Shown piece by piece: positions 18,642 through 26,790 of a stretch of DNA of 52,900 bases. Position 1 is the first letter of the stretch, and each line of letters opens with the position of its first letter. The notes beneath the pieces were generated by a model that had not been told where the DNA came from, searched no databases, and saw only the letters and a list, made by a program, of their open reading frames with translations. The DNA comes from Dactylosporangium siamense (GTDB lineage Bacteria; Actinomycetota; Actinomycetes; Mycobacteriales; Micromonosporaceae), in assembly GCF_016862795.1 (NCBI RefSeq), contig NZ_BONQ01000099.1, forward strand, positions 1 to 52,900, given 5' to 3'. A program made the position numbers and the translations under genes.

Positions 18642-19117
18642 TGGCTGGTAGTGGGGCGCCTGTCCTGCAGCGCGTGGACGGCACCGGTTTGACCCTCGGC
18701 ATCGTCGCCACCCGGTGGCACGCGGAGCTCGTCGACCACATGCTCAACCGGGCGATCGAGGCCGGCGAGGCGTCGAACGTCGACCACATCACCGTCGCCC
18801 GCGTCGACGGCGCCGTCGAGCTGCCGGTCCTCGCGCAGGCCCTGGCGCATCGCTTCGACGCCGTGGTCGCCCTGGGGGTCGTGGTCCGCGGCGACACGGC
18901 CCACTTCGAGTACGTCTGCCAGTCGGTGACCGACGGGCTGACCCGGGTCGCCCTGGACGAGTCGACCCCGGTCGCGCACGGCGTGCTCACGGTCGACAAC
19001 CTCGACCAGGCCCGGGCCCGGGCCGGCCTGCCCGGCTCCCCGGAGGACAAGGGCTACTCAGCGACCCTGGCCGCGCTGGACGCCGCCCACGCCCTCCGCC
19101 AGGTCGCCAAGTCGTAG
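18641..19117 (+). CDS. ribH: 6,7-dimethyl-8-ribityllumazine synthase
   Basis: 158 residues, normal for the shell-forming lumazine synthase. Visible: LGIVATRWHAELVDHML, DGAVELPVLAQAL, GVVVRGDTAHFEYVC (the active-site His is in DTAHF), and HGVLTVDN. It condenses the RibA/RibD product with the RibB product. Start ATG 18641 with GGAAGGA upstream. Last gene of the operon, followed by a long bidirectional terminator. Confidence 0.96.
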
Positions 19118-19125
19118 CGCAACGT

Positions 19126-19180
19126 CCGTGATCCGGAAGACCCGTGCGCCCCTGGGTGCCCGAAGTCTTCCGGATCACGG
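19126..19180. terminator. Bidirectional terminator between ribH and the convergent unknown gene
   Basis: A perfect 16-bp stem, CCGTGATCCGGAAGAC (19126-19141) with GTCTTCCGGATCACGG (19165-19180), and a 23-nt loop lie 8 nt after ribH and 5 nt before the stop codon of the opposing gene. Confidence 0.85.
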
Positions 19181-19185
19181 GAACG

Positions 19186-19698
19186 TCAGACCTCGAGGAC
19201 CGCGGCCAGTTCGTCCCGGAAGGCACGTTCGGCGGGGGTGACCAGCTCGCCGCCGAAGCCGAGGACGTCGCCGGACTTCGCGGCGCTCACGACCTGGTCG
19301 GCGAGGGTGACGAGCCAGAAGCGGTAGGACTCGGCGTCGGCGTCGGTGGCCTTCGCGGCGAGGAGCTCGTGCGCGGCCCGGGCACGGTCGATGACGTCGG
19401 CGATGCCCGCCTTACGGTCCGGGAACTCGATGATCGGTGGTTCCAGCCCACCCGCGAAGCCGCCGACCAGGTCCTCCTCGTCGCCGCCCTGGCGGGCGAC
19501 CACGTCGGTGGCGATCGTGCGGACCAGGTCGCTGGCGGAGTCGCGGCCGTCGGCGATGGCGGTCATGCCGGCCGTCCACTCCTCGCGGGTGCGGCGGCTG
19601 CCGTCCTGCTCGGCCTGCGAGGCGGCGATCAGCACGGACTGCGGCAGGCCCACGAGGAGCCCCCACTCTTCGTCGGTGTACTTCGGCACGGTTTCCAC
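19186..19698 (-). CDS. Conserved-looking hypothetical protein
   Basis: About 170 residues, acidic and mostly helical, not recognised. N-terminus TVPKYTDEEWGLLVGLPQSV; internal ADGRDSASDLVRTIATDVVA and GFGGELVTPAERAFRDELAA. No signal peptide, membrane segment or catalytic motif is visible, so it is probably cytosolic. GTG 19698 is chosen because TATCGT (19710-19705) stands 6 nt upstream, matching the leaderless pattern seen elsewhere; the longer frame to 19764 lacks such support. It is divergent from the sigma factor gene with 84 nt between starts, so the regions may be co-regulated. Confidence 0.7.
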   Translation of the reverse strand: METVPKYTDEEWGLLVGLPQSVLIAASQAEQDGSRRTREEWTAGMTAIADGRDSASDLVRTIATDVVARQGGDEEDLVGGFAGGLEPPIIEFPDRKAGIADVIDRARAAHELLAAKATDADAESYRFWLVTLADQVVSAAKSGDVLGFGGELVTPAERAFRDELAAVLEV

Positions 19699-19750
19699 CG
19701 GCCCACGATATCCAGAGCGGGTGGACTTCGCCTTTCGGGTGACAGCGGTA

Positions 19751-19774
19751 AACCGGACAGCCACTTGGCGCGTC
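19751..19774 (+). promoter_or_regulatory. Candidate ECF-type promoter (AACC-N16-CGTC) upstream of the sigma gene
   Basis: AACC (19751-19754) and CGTC (19771-19774) with exactly 16 nt between them match the usual -35/-10 form of ECF sigma promoters. The predicted start of transcription is close to the GTG start codon at 19783, suggesting a leaderless, autoregulated gene. Confidence 0.5.
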
Positions 19775-19782
19775 GTAGGTGC

Positions 19783-20376
19783 GTGACAGCCGACGTGGGG
19801 ACCACGCCATGGGACGGTAGGGCGGTGCTAGCCGAGCCCGCCCGTGACGACGCGCGTGCGCTGAGCCGATCCTGGAGCGCCGACGACGCGGTCACGGCGC
19901 TGTTCTCGGCGCACTACCGGGGCCTGGTCAGGCTCGGGGTGCTGCTGCTGCACGACGAGACGGCGGCCGAGGACGTGGTGCAGGACGCGTACGTGGCGCT
20001 GCACCGGCGGTGGTGGCGGTTGCGGGACGCGGACAAGGCACTGGCCTACCTGCGGACCAGCGTCGTCAACGGCGCCAGGTCGGCGCTGCGGCACCGGGGG
20101 GTCGCCGACCGGTACGTGGCGGCCCGGCGGCTCGTGGACGAGCCGACGGTGGCCAGCGCGGAGAGCGGCGCCCTGGCGTTGCTGCGGCACCGGGAGGTCC
20201 TCGAGGCGGTCCGCCGCCTGCCGGCCCGGCAACGGGAGGCGATCGTGCTGCGGTACTACGGGGAGCTGTCCGAGGCCGAGATCGCCGACGCGATGGGGGT
20301 CAGCAAGGGCTCCGTCAAGAGCCACGCCGCGCGGGGCATGGCGGCCCTGCGGGAGAGTCTGGAGCTGGCGCCATGA
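19783..20376 (+). CDS. SigE-family ECF RNA polymerase sigma factor
   Basis: 197 residues. Region 2 is visible as LFSAHYRGLVRLGVLLLHDE then AEDVVQDAYVALHRRW. Region 4 shows LPARQREAIVLRYYGELSEA and MGVSKGSVKSHAARGMAALR, with a helix-turn-helix contacting the -35 element. There is no extra C-terminal domain. GTG 19783 is the earliest plausible start; a start near 19824 is possible. The stop overlaps the next gene (ATGA), which encodes a single-pass membrane protein in the place where an anti-sigma factor is expected. An ECF-like promoter upstream suggests autoregulation. Confidence 0.9.
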   Translation: MTADVGTTPWDGRAVLAEPARDDARALSRSWSADDAVTALFSAHYRGLVRLGVLLLHDETAAEDVVQDAYVALHRRWWRLRDADKALAYLRTSVVNGARSALRHRGVADRYVAARRLVDEPTVASAESGALALLRHREVLEAVRRLPARQREAIVLRYYGELSEAEIADAMGVSKGSVKSHAARGMAALRESLELAP

Positions 20377-21407
20377 GGATGTCGCCGGAGGACCGGCTGC
20401 GCGACGCGCTGCGCGCCCAGGTCGACACGGTCGAGGTGACGCCCGACGCGCTGCCCCGGATCCGGGGGCGCATCCAGGAGCGGCGCCGCGGCGGCGGGTG
20501 GGCGGTCATCGCCGCCGGCGCGGCGGTCGCGGCCGTCATCGCCCTGGCCGTCGTGGTGTTCGTGCCGGAGCGGGTGCCGCCGGACCGGGCGACGGACCGG
20601 CCGCCGGGCACGTCGGTGACGCAGGAGCCGGTCGAGCCGTCGGCGCCGGCGACGACGGCCGTGCCGGTGGTCCCGGGGGAGCCCGCGAAGATGCAGCTGC
20701 CGGTGTACTACGCCCGCAACGACCGCCTCGTCCGCGAGTTCCACGAGCTGCCGCTGCCCGTCGACGACGACGCGCACCGCATCGAGGCCTCGGTCACGGA
20801 GGCGTTGCGGGCCGGCAGCGCCGCCGACCCGGACTACGAGACGCTGTGGCCGGACTCGGTGACCGTGCGGGGCGTCACCGTCGAGGGCAGGGTGGTCGTC
20901 GTCGACCTCACCGACGTCGGCACCGTGCCGCGCGCCGGCACGCCCGCGCTCGCCGTGCAGCAGCTGGTGTCCACGGTCGCGGCCGCGGCGTCGTACACGT
21001 CGGTGAAGCGGATCGACGGGGTGCGGATCACGGTGGGCGGCGCGCCCGTCGCCAGGCTCTGGGACGCGGTGGACACCAGCCGGCCGGTCAAGCAGCTGCA
21101 CCCGTCGGAGATCTACGCGCCGATGTGGGTCATCGACCCGCAGGAGGGGCAGCAGGTCGGCCGGTCGTTCACCGTGCACCTGGCCGGGATCGTGTGGGAG
21201 GGCACCGCCAACCTGCGGGTGCGGGGCGCCGGTGGTGAGGTCGTCGTGGAGCAGGTCGTGCGGCTGTCCGTGGGGGCGCCGGCGGTCGGCGAGGCGCGGG
21301 TGCCGCTGACGTTGCCGCCCGGCCGGTACACCGTGGAGGCGTACTACATCTCCCAGGCCGACAGCAGCGTCCAGGGGGTCGACGACCACGGGTTCACGGT
21401 CGGGTGA
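20373..21407 (+). CDS. Single-pass membrane protein with GerMN and Gmad2 domains, possible anti-sigma partner
   Basis: 344 residues. A short Arg-rich cytosolic N-terminus (1-42; PEDRLRDALRAQVDTVEVTP), one transmembrane helix (about 43-67), a Pro/Thr-rich linker, then a GerMN-like domain (about 105-225; YYARNDRLVREFHELPL, VVVVDLTDV, AVQQLVSTVAAA) and an Ig-like Gmad2 domain (about 250-344; VIDPQEGQQVGRSFTVHLAG). These outside domains occur in spore-germination and surface proteins. The start overlaps the sigma gene stop, and the N-terminus resembles class I anti-sigma tails in size and position, so a sensor/anti-sigma role is inferred; no zinc motif is seen. Confidence 0.8.
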   Translation: MRMSPEDRLRDALRAQVDTVEVTPDALPRIRGRIQERRRGGGWAVIAAGAAVAAVIALAVVVFVPERVPPDRATDRPPGTSVTQEPVEPSAPATTAVPVVPGEPAKMQLPVYYARNDRLVREFHELPLPVDDDAHRIEASVTEALRAGSAADPDYETLWPDSVTVRGVTVEGRVVVVDLTDVGTVPRAGTPALAVQQLVSTVAAAASYTSVKRIDGVRITVGGAPVARLWDAVDTSRPVKQLHPSEIYAPMWVIDPQEGQQVGRSFTVHLAGIVWEGTANLRVRGAGGEVVVEQVVRLSVGAPAVGEARVPLTLPPGRYTVEAYYISQADSSVQGVDDHGFTVG

Positions 21408-21482
21408 GCCATCGTGAGGCAGGACACGCCTGTCGTGATCTCGATTCCCCTTTCGCGTCCGGGCCTGCGAGAATTCGTGCCC

Positions 21483-21746
21483 GTGAAGACCTTTGACGAG
21501 TTGTTCGCCGAGCTGACCGCCAAGGCCGCCGCGGGCACCCCGGGCTCCGGCACGGTCGCGGCGCTGGAGAAGGGCGTCCACTTCATCGGCAAGAAGGTCG
21601 TCGAGGAGGCCGCCGAGAGCTGGATGGCCGCCGAGCACGAGGGGCGGGAGCGCACCGCCGAGGAGCTCTCGCAGCTGCTGTACCAGGTGCAGTGCCTGAT
21701 GCTGGCGACAGGGCTGTCGCTGGAGGACGTCTACCGACATCTGTAG
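21483..21746 (+). CDS. hisE: Phosphoribosyl-ATP pyrophosphatase
   Basis: 87 residues, the stand-alone actinobacterial His[21 protein letters not shown] and [18 protein letters not shown] carry the Glu/Asp metal site of this MazG-like helical fold. It performs the second step of histidine synthesis, right after HisG. GTG 21483 fits the family N-terminus; GTG 21477 is two codons upstream. GAGAAT (21469-21474) 8 nt before 21483 could be a -10 box of a leaderless transcript. hisG follows after 44 nt. Confidence 0.94.
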   Translation: MKTFDELFAELTAKAAAGTPGSGTVAALEKGVHFIGKKVVEEAAESWMAAEHEGRERTAEELSQLLYQVQCLMLATGLSLEDVYRHL

Positions 21747-21790
21747 GCCGGTAGCCGTTCCCCGTCACTCCTGTCTTCGAAAGGCCCCAG

Positions 21791-22645
21791 ATGCTGCGTA
21801 TCGCCGTGCCCAACAAGGGGACCCTCTCCGGTCCCGCCGCCCAGATGCTGCAGGAGGCCGGTTACCGGCAGCGGTCCGACCCCAAGGACCTGCTCTGCCG
21901 GGACGAGGCCAACGACGTCGAGTTCTTCTACCTGCGACCCCGTGACATCGCCACCTACGTCGGCTCCGGCGACCTGGACCTCGGCATCACCGGCCGGGAC
22001 CTGCTCATCGACGCCGACAGCGGCGCCGAGGAGCTGCTCGACCTGGGGTTCGGCCGGGCCACGTTCCGGTTCGCCGCGGTGCCCGGCTCGACCAAGGGTG
22101 ACCGGCCCGCCGACCTGGCCGGGCTGCGGGTCGCGACCGCCTACCCGGGGGTCATGCAGCGCTACTTCGCCGAGCACGCGGTGGACGCCGAGGTGATCCG
22201 GCTCGACGGCGCGGTGGAGAACGCGATCCGGCTCGGCGTCGCCGACGTCATCGCCGACGTCGTCGAGACCGGTGCGACCCTGCGCCAGGCCGGCCTGGCG
22301 ATCTTCGGCGAGCCGATCCTCAAGTCGTCCTCGGTGCTGGTGCGCCGCAGCGGGACCGGCGACCTGGCGCCGTCGGCGACGCAGCTGCTGCGCCGCCTGC
22401 AGGGTGTCCTGGTGGCCCGCCGCTACGTGATGCTCGCCTACGACGTGCGGGCCGACGCGCTCGACGCGGCGGTGGCGCTGACCCCGGGCATCGAGTCGCC
22501 GACGGTGTCGCCGCTGCACCGGGAGGGTTGGGTGGCCGTCCAGGCGATGGTGCTGCGGGACGAGGTGCACCGGATCATGGACGAGTTGTACGAGGTGGGC
22601 GCCCGCGCCATCCTGGTGACCGGCATCCACGCCTGCCGCCTGTAG
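21791..22645 (+). CDS. hisG: ATP phosphoribosyltransferase, long form
   Basis: 284 residues: the long HisG, which needs no HisZ and has a C-terminal allosteric domain (about 210-284) for histidine feedback. Motifs: LRIAVPNKGTLS, DLDLGITGRDLL, and the PRPP loop DVIADVVETGATLRQAGL. It commits ATP and PRPP to histidine synthesis. Start ATG 21791, with a GAAAGG-like ribosome binding site at 21779-21784. The stop TAG (22643-22645) is also the first half of the -10 box of the next gene. Confidence 0.96.
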   Translation: MLRIAVPNKGTLSGPAAQMLQEAGYRQRSDPKDLLCRDEANDVEFFYLRPRDIATYVGSGDLDLGITGRDLLIDADSGAEELLDLGFGRATFRFAAVPGSTKGDRPADLAGLRVATAYPGVMQRYFAEHAVDAEVIRLDGAVENAIRLGVADVIADVVETGATLRQAGLAIFGEPILKSSSVLVRRSGTGDLAPSATQLLRRLQGVLVARRYVMLAYDVRADALDAAVALTPGIESPTVSPLHREGWVAVQAMVLRDEVHRIMDELYEVGARAILVTGIHACRL

Positions 22646-22659
22646 TCTCCTGAAGTGTG
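22643..22659 (+). promoter_or_regulatory. Leaderless promoter embedded in the hisG stop codon
   Basis: TAGTCT (22643-22648) contains the hisG TAG and stands 8 nt before GTG 22657, the layout of a leaderless -10 box. No clear -35 hexamer was found upstream. Confidence 0.45.
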
Positions 22660-23112
22660 AGCAGCACCGTTCTCGCCCGTCCGCGGCGTGCCAGGATCAT
22701 CGCATTCATCCTCGCCGCCGTGGTCGTGGTGGTTTTCACGCTCATCGCGCTGGGGCTGCACGGCAAGACCGGCGACGGCCCCGGCTACTTCCAGCGCGGC
22801 GACCAGGCCGCGATGATCGGGCTGGGCATCTGCGCCGCGCTCGCCATCCTGCTGATGGCCCGGCCCAAGGTCGAGGCCGACGAGACCGGCGTGCGGGTCC
22901 AGAACATCATCGGGTCCTACGACCTGCCGTGGGACGTGGTGCGCGCCGTCACGTTCGGCCGCGGCAGCCCGTGGCTCACCCTGGACCTGCACGACGACGA
23001 GCGGGTCGCGGTGATGGCGGTGCAGATGACCGACAAGGACTACGCCGTCAAGGCGGCGCGCCGGCTGCGGGCCCTGCACACCGCGTCGCTGACGAGCAGC
23101 GTGGTAGAGTAG
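22657..23112 (+). CDS. Small membrane protein with bacterial PH domain
   Basis: 151 residues. Two hydrophobic helices (about 13-33 and 50-68; IIAFILAAVVVVVFTLIAL and GLGICAALAILLMA) are followed by a cytosolic PH-like beta domain (70-135) with VEADETGVRVQNIIG, DLPWDVVRAVTFGRG and DDERVAVMAVQ. Such PH domain proteins are common in actinobacteria next to rib/his genes; function is not known. No ribosome binding site precedes the GTG. Confidence 0.85.
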   Translation: MSSTVLARPRRARIIAFILAAVVVVVFTLIALGLHGKTGDGPGYFQRGDQAAMIGLGICAALAILLMARPKVEADETGVRVQNIIGSYDLPWDVVRAVTFGRGSPWLTLDLHDDERVAVMAVQMTDKDYAVKAARRLRALHTASLTSSVVE

Positions 23113-23242
23113 CCGGAGTCGACCGCACGTCGCATCCGTGGCGTGTTCGAAGCGGAGTTCAGCACTCCCACCCGTGCAGCTCAGGGCAGCCGGGTCCGGT
23201 CTGACCGCACGGCCCCTCGCCAGGGACGGTGTGGTCGAGTGG

Positions 23243-23277
23243 GCCCTCGCATGCGCGCTGCGCATCCGGGGGCTTTT
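23243..23277 (+). promoter_or_regulatory. Terminator-like hairpin (attenuator) in the infC leader
   Basis: GCCCTCG (23243-23249) pairs with CGGGGGC (23267-23273), and ATGCGC (23251-23256) with GCGCAT (23260-23265), with a GCT loop and one mismatch; TTTT follows at 23274-23277. This is one of the few hairpins in the window with a T-run. It lies 45 nt upstream of infC inside a 209-nt leader without an open gene, as expected for transcription attenuation of the IF3-L35-L20 operon. Confidence 0.65.
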
Positions 23278-23321
23278 CCGCTTCGGTCGGCACATCAGAC
23301 AGCACCGATCGAGGAGGCCAC

Positions 23322-23951
23322 ATCAGCGTCGAGCCACGCGTCAACGAACAGATCCGGGCACGTGAGGTCCGGCTGGTCGGCCCGGAGGGTGAGCAGGTGG
23401 GCATCGTCCCGCTCGAGCGCGCACTCCAGCTGGCCGCCGACGTGGACCTGGACCTGGTCGAAGTTGCGCCCATGGCACGCCCGCCCGTCTGCAAGCTCAT
23501 GGACTTCGGCAAGTTCAAGTACGAGAGCGCGCTCAAGGCAAGGGAAGCCCGGCGTAACCAGCAGCAGACCGTCATCAAGGAGATGAAGCTCCGTCCGAAG
23601 ATCGATCCGCACGACTACGAGACCAAAAAGGGTCACGTCATGCGGTTCCTGAAGGCGGGCGACAAGGTCAAGGTAACGATCATGTTCCGTGGCCGCGAGC
23701 AGAGCCGCCCGGAGCTGGGGTTCAGGCTGCTGCGCAAGCTCTCGGAGGAGATCTCGGAGCTGGGCTTCGTCGAGGCCTCCGCGAAGCAGGACGGCCGCAA
23801 CATGATCATGGTGCTCGCGCCGCACCGCAACGTGAAGGCCGCGGCCACCGCGTCCCGTGAGGGTCGCACCGAGGGCGCCGAGGACACCACCGCGCCGGAG
23901 GGCGAGACAGTCGCCGTCCTGCCCGAGGTCGTCACCGCCGACCAGGGATAA
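23322..23951 (+). CDS. infC: Translation initiation factor IF-3 with ATC start codon
   Basis: 209 residues. The N-domain begins [20 protein letters not shown]; linker [11 protein letters not shown]-domain [20 protein letters not shown] and [14 protein letters not shown]. It binds the 30S subunit and checks the initiator tRNA and start codon. The only start that fits is ATC 23322: GAGGAGG (23311-23317) is perfectly placed and no ATG/GTG/TTG occurs in frame near it. Rare start codons on infC are a known way for IF3 to limit its own synthesis. A C-terminal tail of about 35 acidic/Thr residues ([17 protein letters not shown]) extends the common core. Confidence 0.95.
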   Translation: MSVEPRVNEQIRAREVRLVGPEGEQVGIVPLERALQLAADVDLDLVEVAPMARPPVCKLMDFGKFKYESALKAREARRNQQQTVIKEMKLRPKIDPHDYETKKGHVMRFLKAGDKVKVTIMFRGREQSRPELGFRLLRKLSEEISELGFVEASAKQDGRNMIMVLAPHRNVKAAATASREGRTEGAEDTTAPEGETVAVLPEVVTADQG

Positions 23952-24119
23952 CCGCACCACCTCGCACCACCGGCACCAACCACAACGACCGCGTCGTGCG
24001 GGCGGGACCCGCACAGCGGCGTTCCGGCCTGTGCGCCGGTGCGCCACGGCACCCTCCAGCCGATCCGTCGGGGAGGGTGCCGGCTCTGGCGTGCCGCACA
24101 TGGAAGGGCAACATCAGCC
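23952..24119 (+). promoter_or_regulatory. Structured infC-rpmI spacer, candidate L20 control region
   Basis: Two strong hairpins: GTGCGGG (23996-24002) with CCCGCAC (24008-24014), and a long stem GGCACCCTCC (24048-24057) with GGAGGGTGCC (24072-24081) whose loop contains a further CCGA/TCGG stem. No T-run follows, so it is more likely an mRNA regulatory fold than a terminator. L20 is known to repress its operon in E. coli and B. subtilis through folded leader RNA. Confidence 0.5.
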
Positions 24120-24314
24120 ATGCCGAAGTTCAAACCGCACTCGGGGATGAAGAAGCGCGTCAAGATCACCGGTCGCGGCAAGATCCTCGCCGAGCCGGCC
24201 GGCAAGCGCCACCTGCTCGAGGTCAAGCCCAGCAAGCGGACCCGCCGGCTCAGCGGCACTGTCGAGCTCGCCAAGACCGAGACCCAGCGCGTCAAGAAGA
24301 TGCTCGGCCTGTAA
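24120..24314 (+). CDS. rpmI: 50S ribosomal protein L35
   Basis: 64 residues, basic. PKFKPHSGMKKRVKITGRGK and KRTRRLSGTVELAK are diagnostic. ATG 24120 gives the exact family N-terminus, with GGAAGG about 12 nt upstream. It sits between infC and rplT as in most bacteria. Confidence 0.97.
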   Translation: MPKFKPHSGMKKRVKITGRGKILAEPAGKRHLLEVKPSKRTRRLSGTVELAKTETQRVKKMLGL

Positions 24315-24352
24315 CACGCGGCGTCACAAGCCCCCCTTTCCTGGACTTTTCC

Positions 24353-24379
24353 GACCGGCCCTCACGCTTTGGGCCGGTC
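24353..24379 (+). promoter_or_regulatory. Hairpin upstream of the rplT ribosome binding site
   Basis: A perfect 9-bp stem GACCGGCCC (24353-24361) / GGGCCGGTC (24371-24379) ends 6 nt before GAGGA (24386-24390). It could influence rplT translation or be a weak intercistronic processing or terminator signal. Confidence 0.5.
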
Positions 24380-24400
24380 TCGCATGAGGAGTAACGAACC

Positions 24401-24763
24401 GTGGCACGCGTGAAGCGGGCAGTGAATGCCCAGAAGAAGCGCCGCACCGTCCTGGAGACCGCCAGCGGCTACCGCGGGCAGCGCTCGCGGCTGTACCGCA
24501 AGGCCAAGGAGCAGGTGCTGCACTCGATGCAGTACGCCTACCGCGACCGGCGCGACCGGAAGGGTGACTTCCGCCAGCTGTGGATCACCCGCATCAACGC
24601 CGCCGCCCGCGCGAACGGCCTGACCTACAACCGGCTGATCCAGGGCCTGCGCCTGGCCGGTGTCGAGGTCGACCGCAAGATCCTCGCCGAGCTGGCGGTC
24701 AGCGACGCGAAGGCGTTCAGCGGCCTGGTCCAGGTGGCGAAGACGGCCGTTGCCGCAGCCTGA
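24401..24763 (+). CDS. rplT: 50S ribosomal protein L20
   Basis: 120 residues. [40 protein letters not shown], then [20 protein letters not shown]. It binds 23S rRNA early in 50S assembly. GTG 24401 with GAGGAG upstream. The rRNA methyltransferase gene begins 1 nt after its stop. Confidence 0.97.
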   Translation: MARVKRAVNAQKKRRTVLETASGYRGQRSRLYRKAKEQVLHSMQYAYRDRRDRKGDFRQLWITRINAAARANGLTYNRLIQGLRLAGVEVDRKILAELAVSDAKAFSGLVQVAKTAVAAA

Positions 24764-24764
24764 C

Positions 24765-25574
24765 GTGATCCAGCAGCCCGGGGCGGTCTTCACCACGCGG
24801 ACCCCCCGGGTTGTCGCTGCCCGGCGCCTCCAGCGTCGCCGGGACCGGGACGAGACCGGCCGCTTCCTCGCCGAGGGCCCCCAGGCCGTCCGCGAGGCCC
24901 TCGCCGCCGGCGCGGTCGTCGAGGTGTTCTGCACCACCGACGCGTATGCCCGTCACGCCGAGCTGCTGCAGCGGGTGGACCGGGTCAGCGCGGTCGACGA
25001 CGACGCCCTCGCCGCACTCACCGAGACCGTCCAGCCGCAGGGCCTCGTCGCCGTCTGCACCCAGCGGGACGTGCCCCTCGCCGACGCGTTGCGCAAGGCG
25101 CCCAGGCTCGTCGCCGTCTGCGCCGACATCCGCGACCCCGGCAACGCCGGCACGGTCCTGCGCACCGCCGACGCCGCGGGCGCGACCGCCGTGATCTTCG
25201 CCGGCGACAGCGTCGACCCGTACAACGGCAAGGCCGTGCGCGCGTCCGCCGGCAGCCTCTTCCACGTCGACGTGGTCCGGGCCCGGTCCGCTCAGGCCAC
25301 GGTCGACGCGCTGCGCGACGCCGGGCTCCGGGTCCTGGCAGCCGACGGATACGGCGAATCGGATTTATTCGAAATGTCCGACCTGGACAGGCCGACGGCG
25401 TGGCTGTTCGGATCCGAGGCGCACGGCCTGCCGGACGACCTGAAGCACGCCGCCGACGCCCGGGTGAGGGTGCCGATCCTCGGCGGCGCGGAGAGCCTGA
25501 ACCTGGCTGCGGCCGCCGCCGTGTGCTTGTACGCTTCAGCGAAAGCGTTGAAAGCTTCGAAGGAGTCGATGTGA
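24765..25574 (+). CDS. SpoU/TrmH-family rRNA 2'-O-methyltransferase
   Basis: 269 residues. An N-terminal substrate-binding domain (RRLQRRRDRDETGRFLAEGP, about 18-95) precedes the trefoil-knot SPOUT domain with its three motifs: DPGNAGTVLRTADA, WLFGSEAHGLP and ESLNLAAAAAVCLY. It uses SAM to methylate ribose in 23S rRNA or tRNA; the exact nucleotide is unknown. Related TsnR enzymes give thiostrepton-type resistance, but the position between rplT and pheS is the housekeeping one. GTG 24765 follows the rplT stop by 1 nt; TTG 24750 is an overlapping alternative. Confidence 0.9.
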   Translation: MIQQPGAVFTTRTPRVVAARRLQRRRDRDETGRFLAEGPQAVREALAAGAVVEVFCTTDAYARHAELLQRVDRVSAVDDDALAALTETVQPQGLVAVCTQRDVPLADALRKAPRLVAVCADIRDPGNAGTVLRTADAAGATAVIFAGDSVDPYNGKAVRASAGSLFHVDVVRARSAQATVDALRDAGLRVLAADGYGESDLFEMSDLDRPTAWLFGSEAHGLPDDLKHAADARVRVPILGGAESLNLAAAAAVCLYASAKALKASKESM

Positions 25575-26789
<1,215 letters not shown>

Positions 26790-26790
26790 G

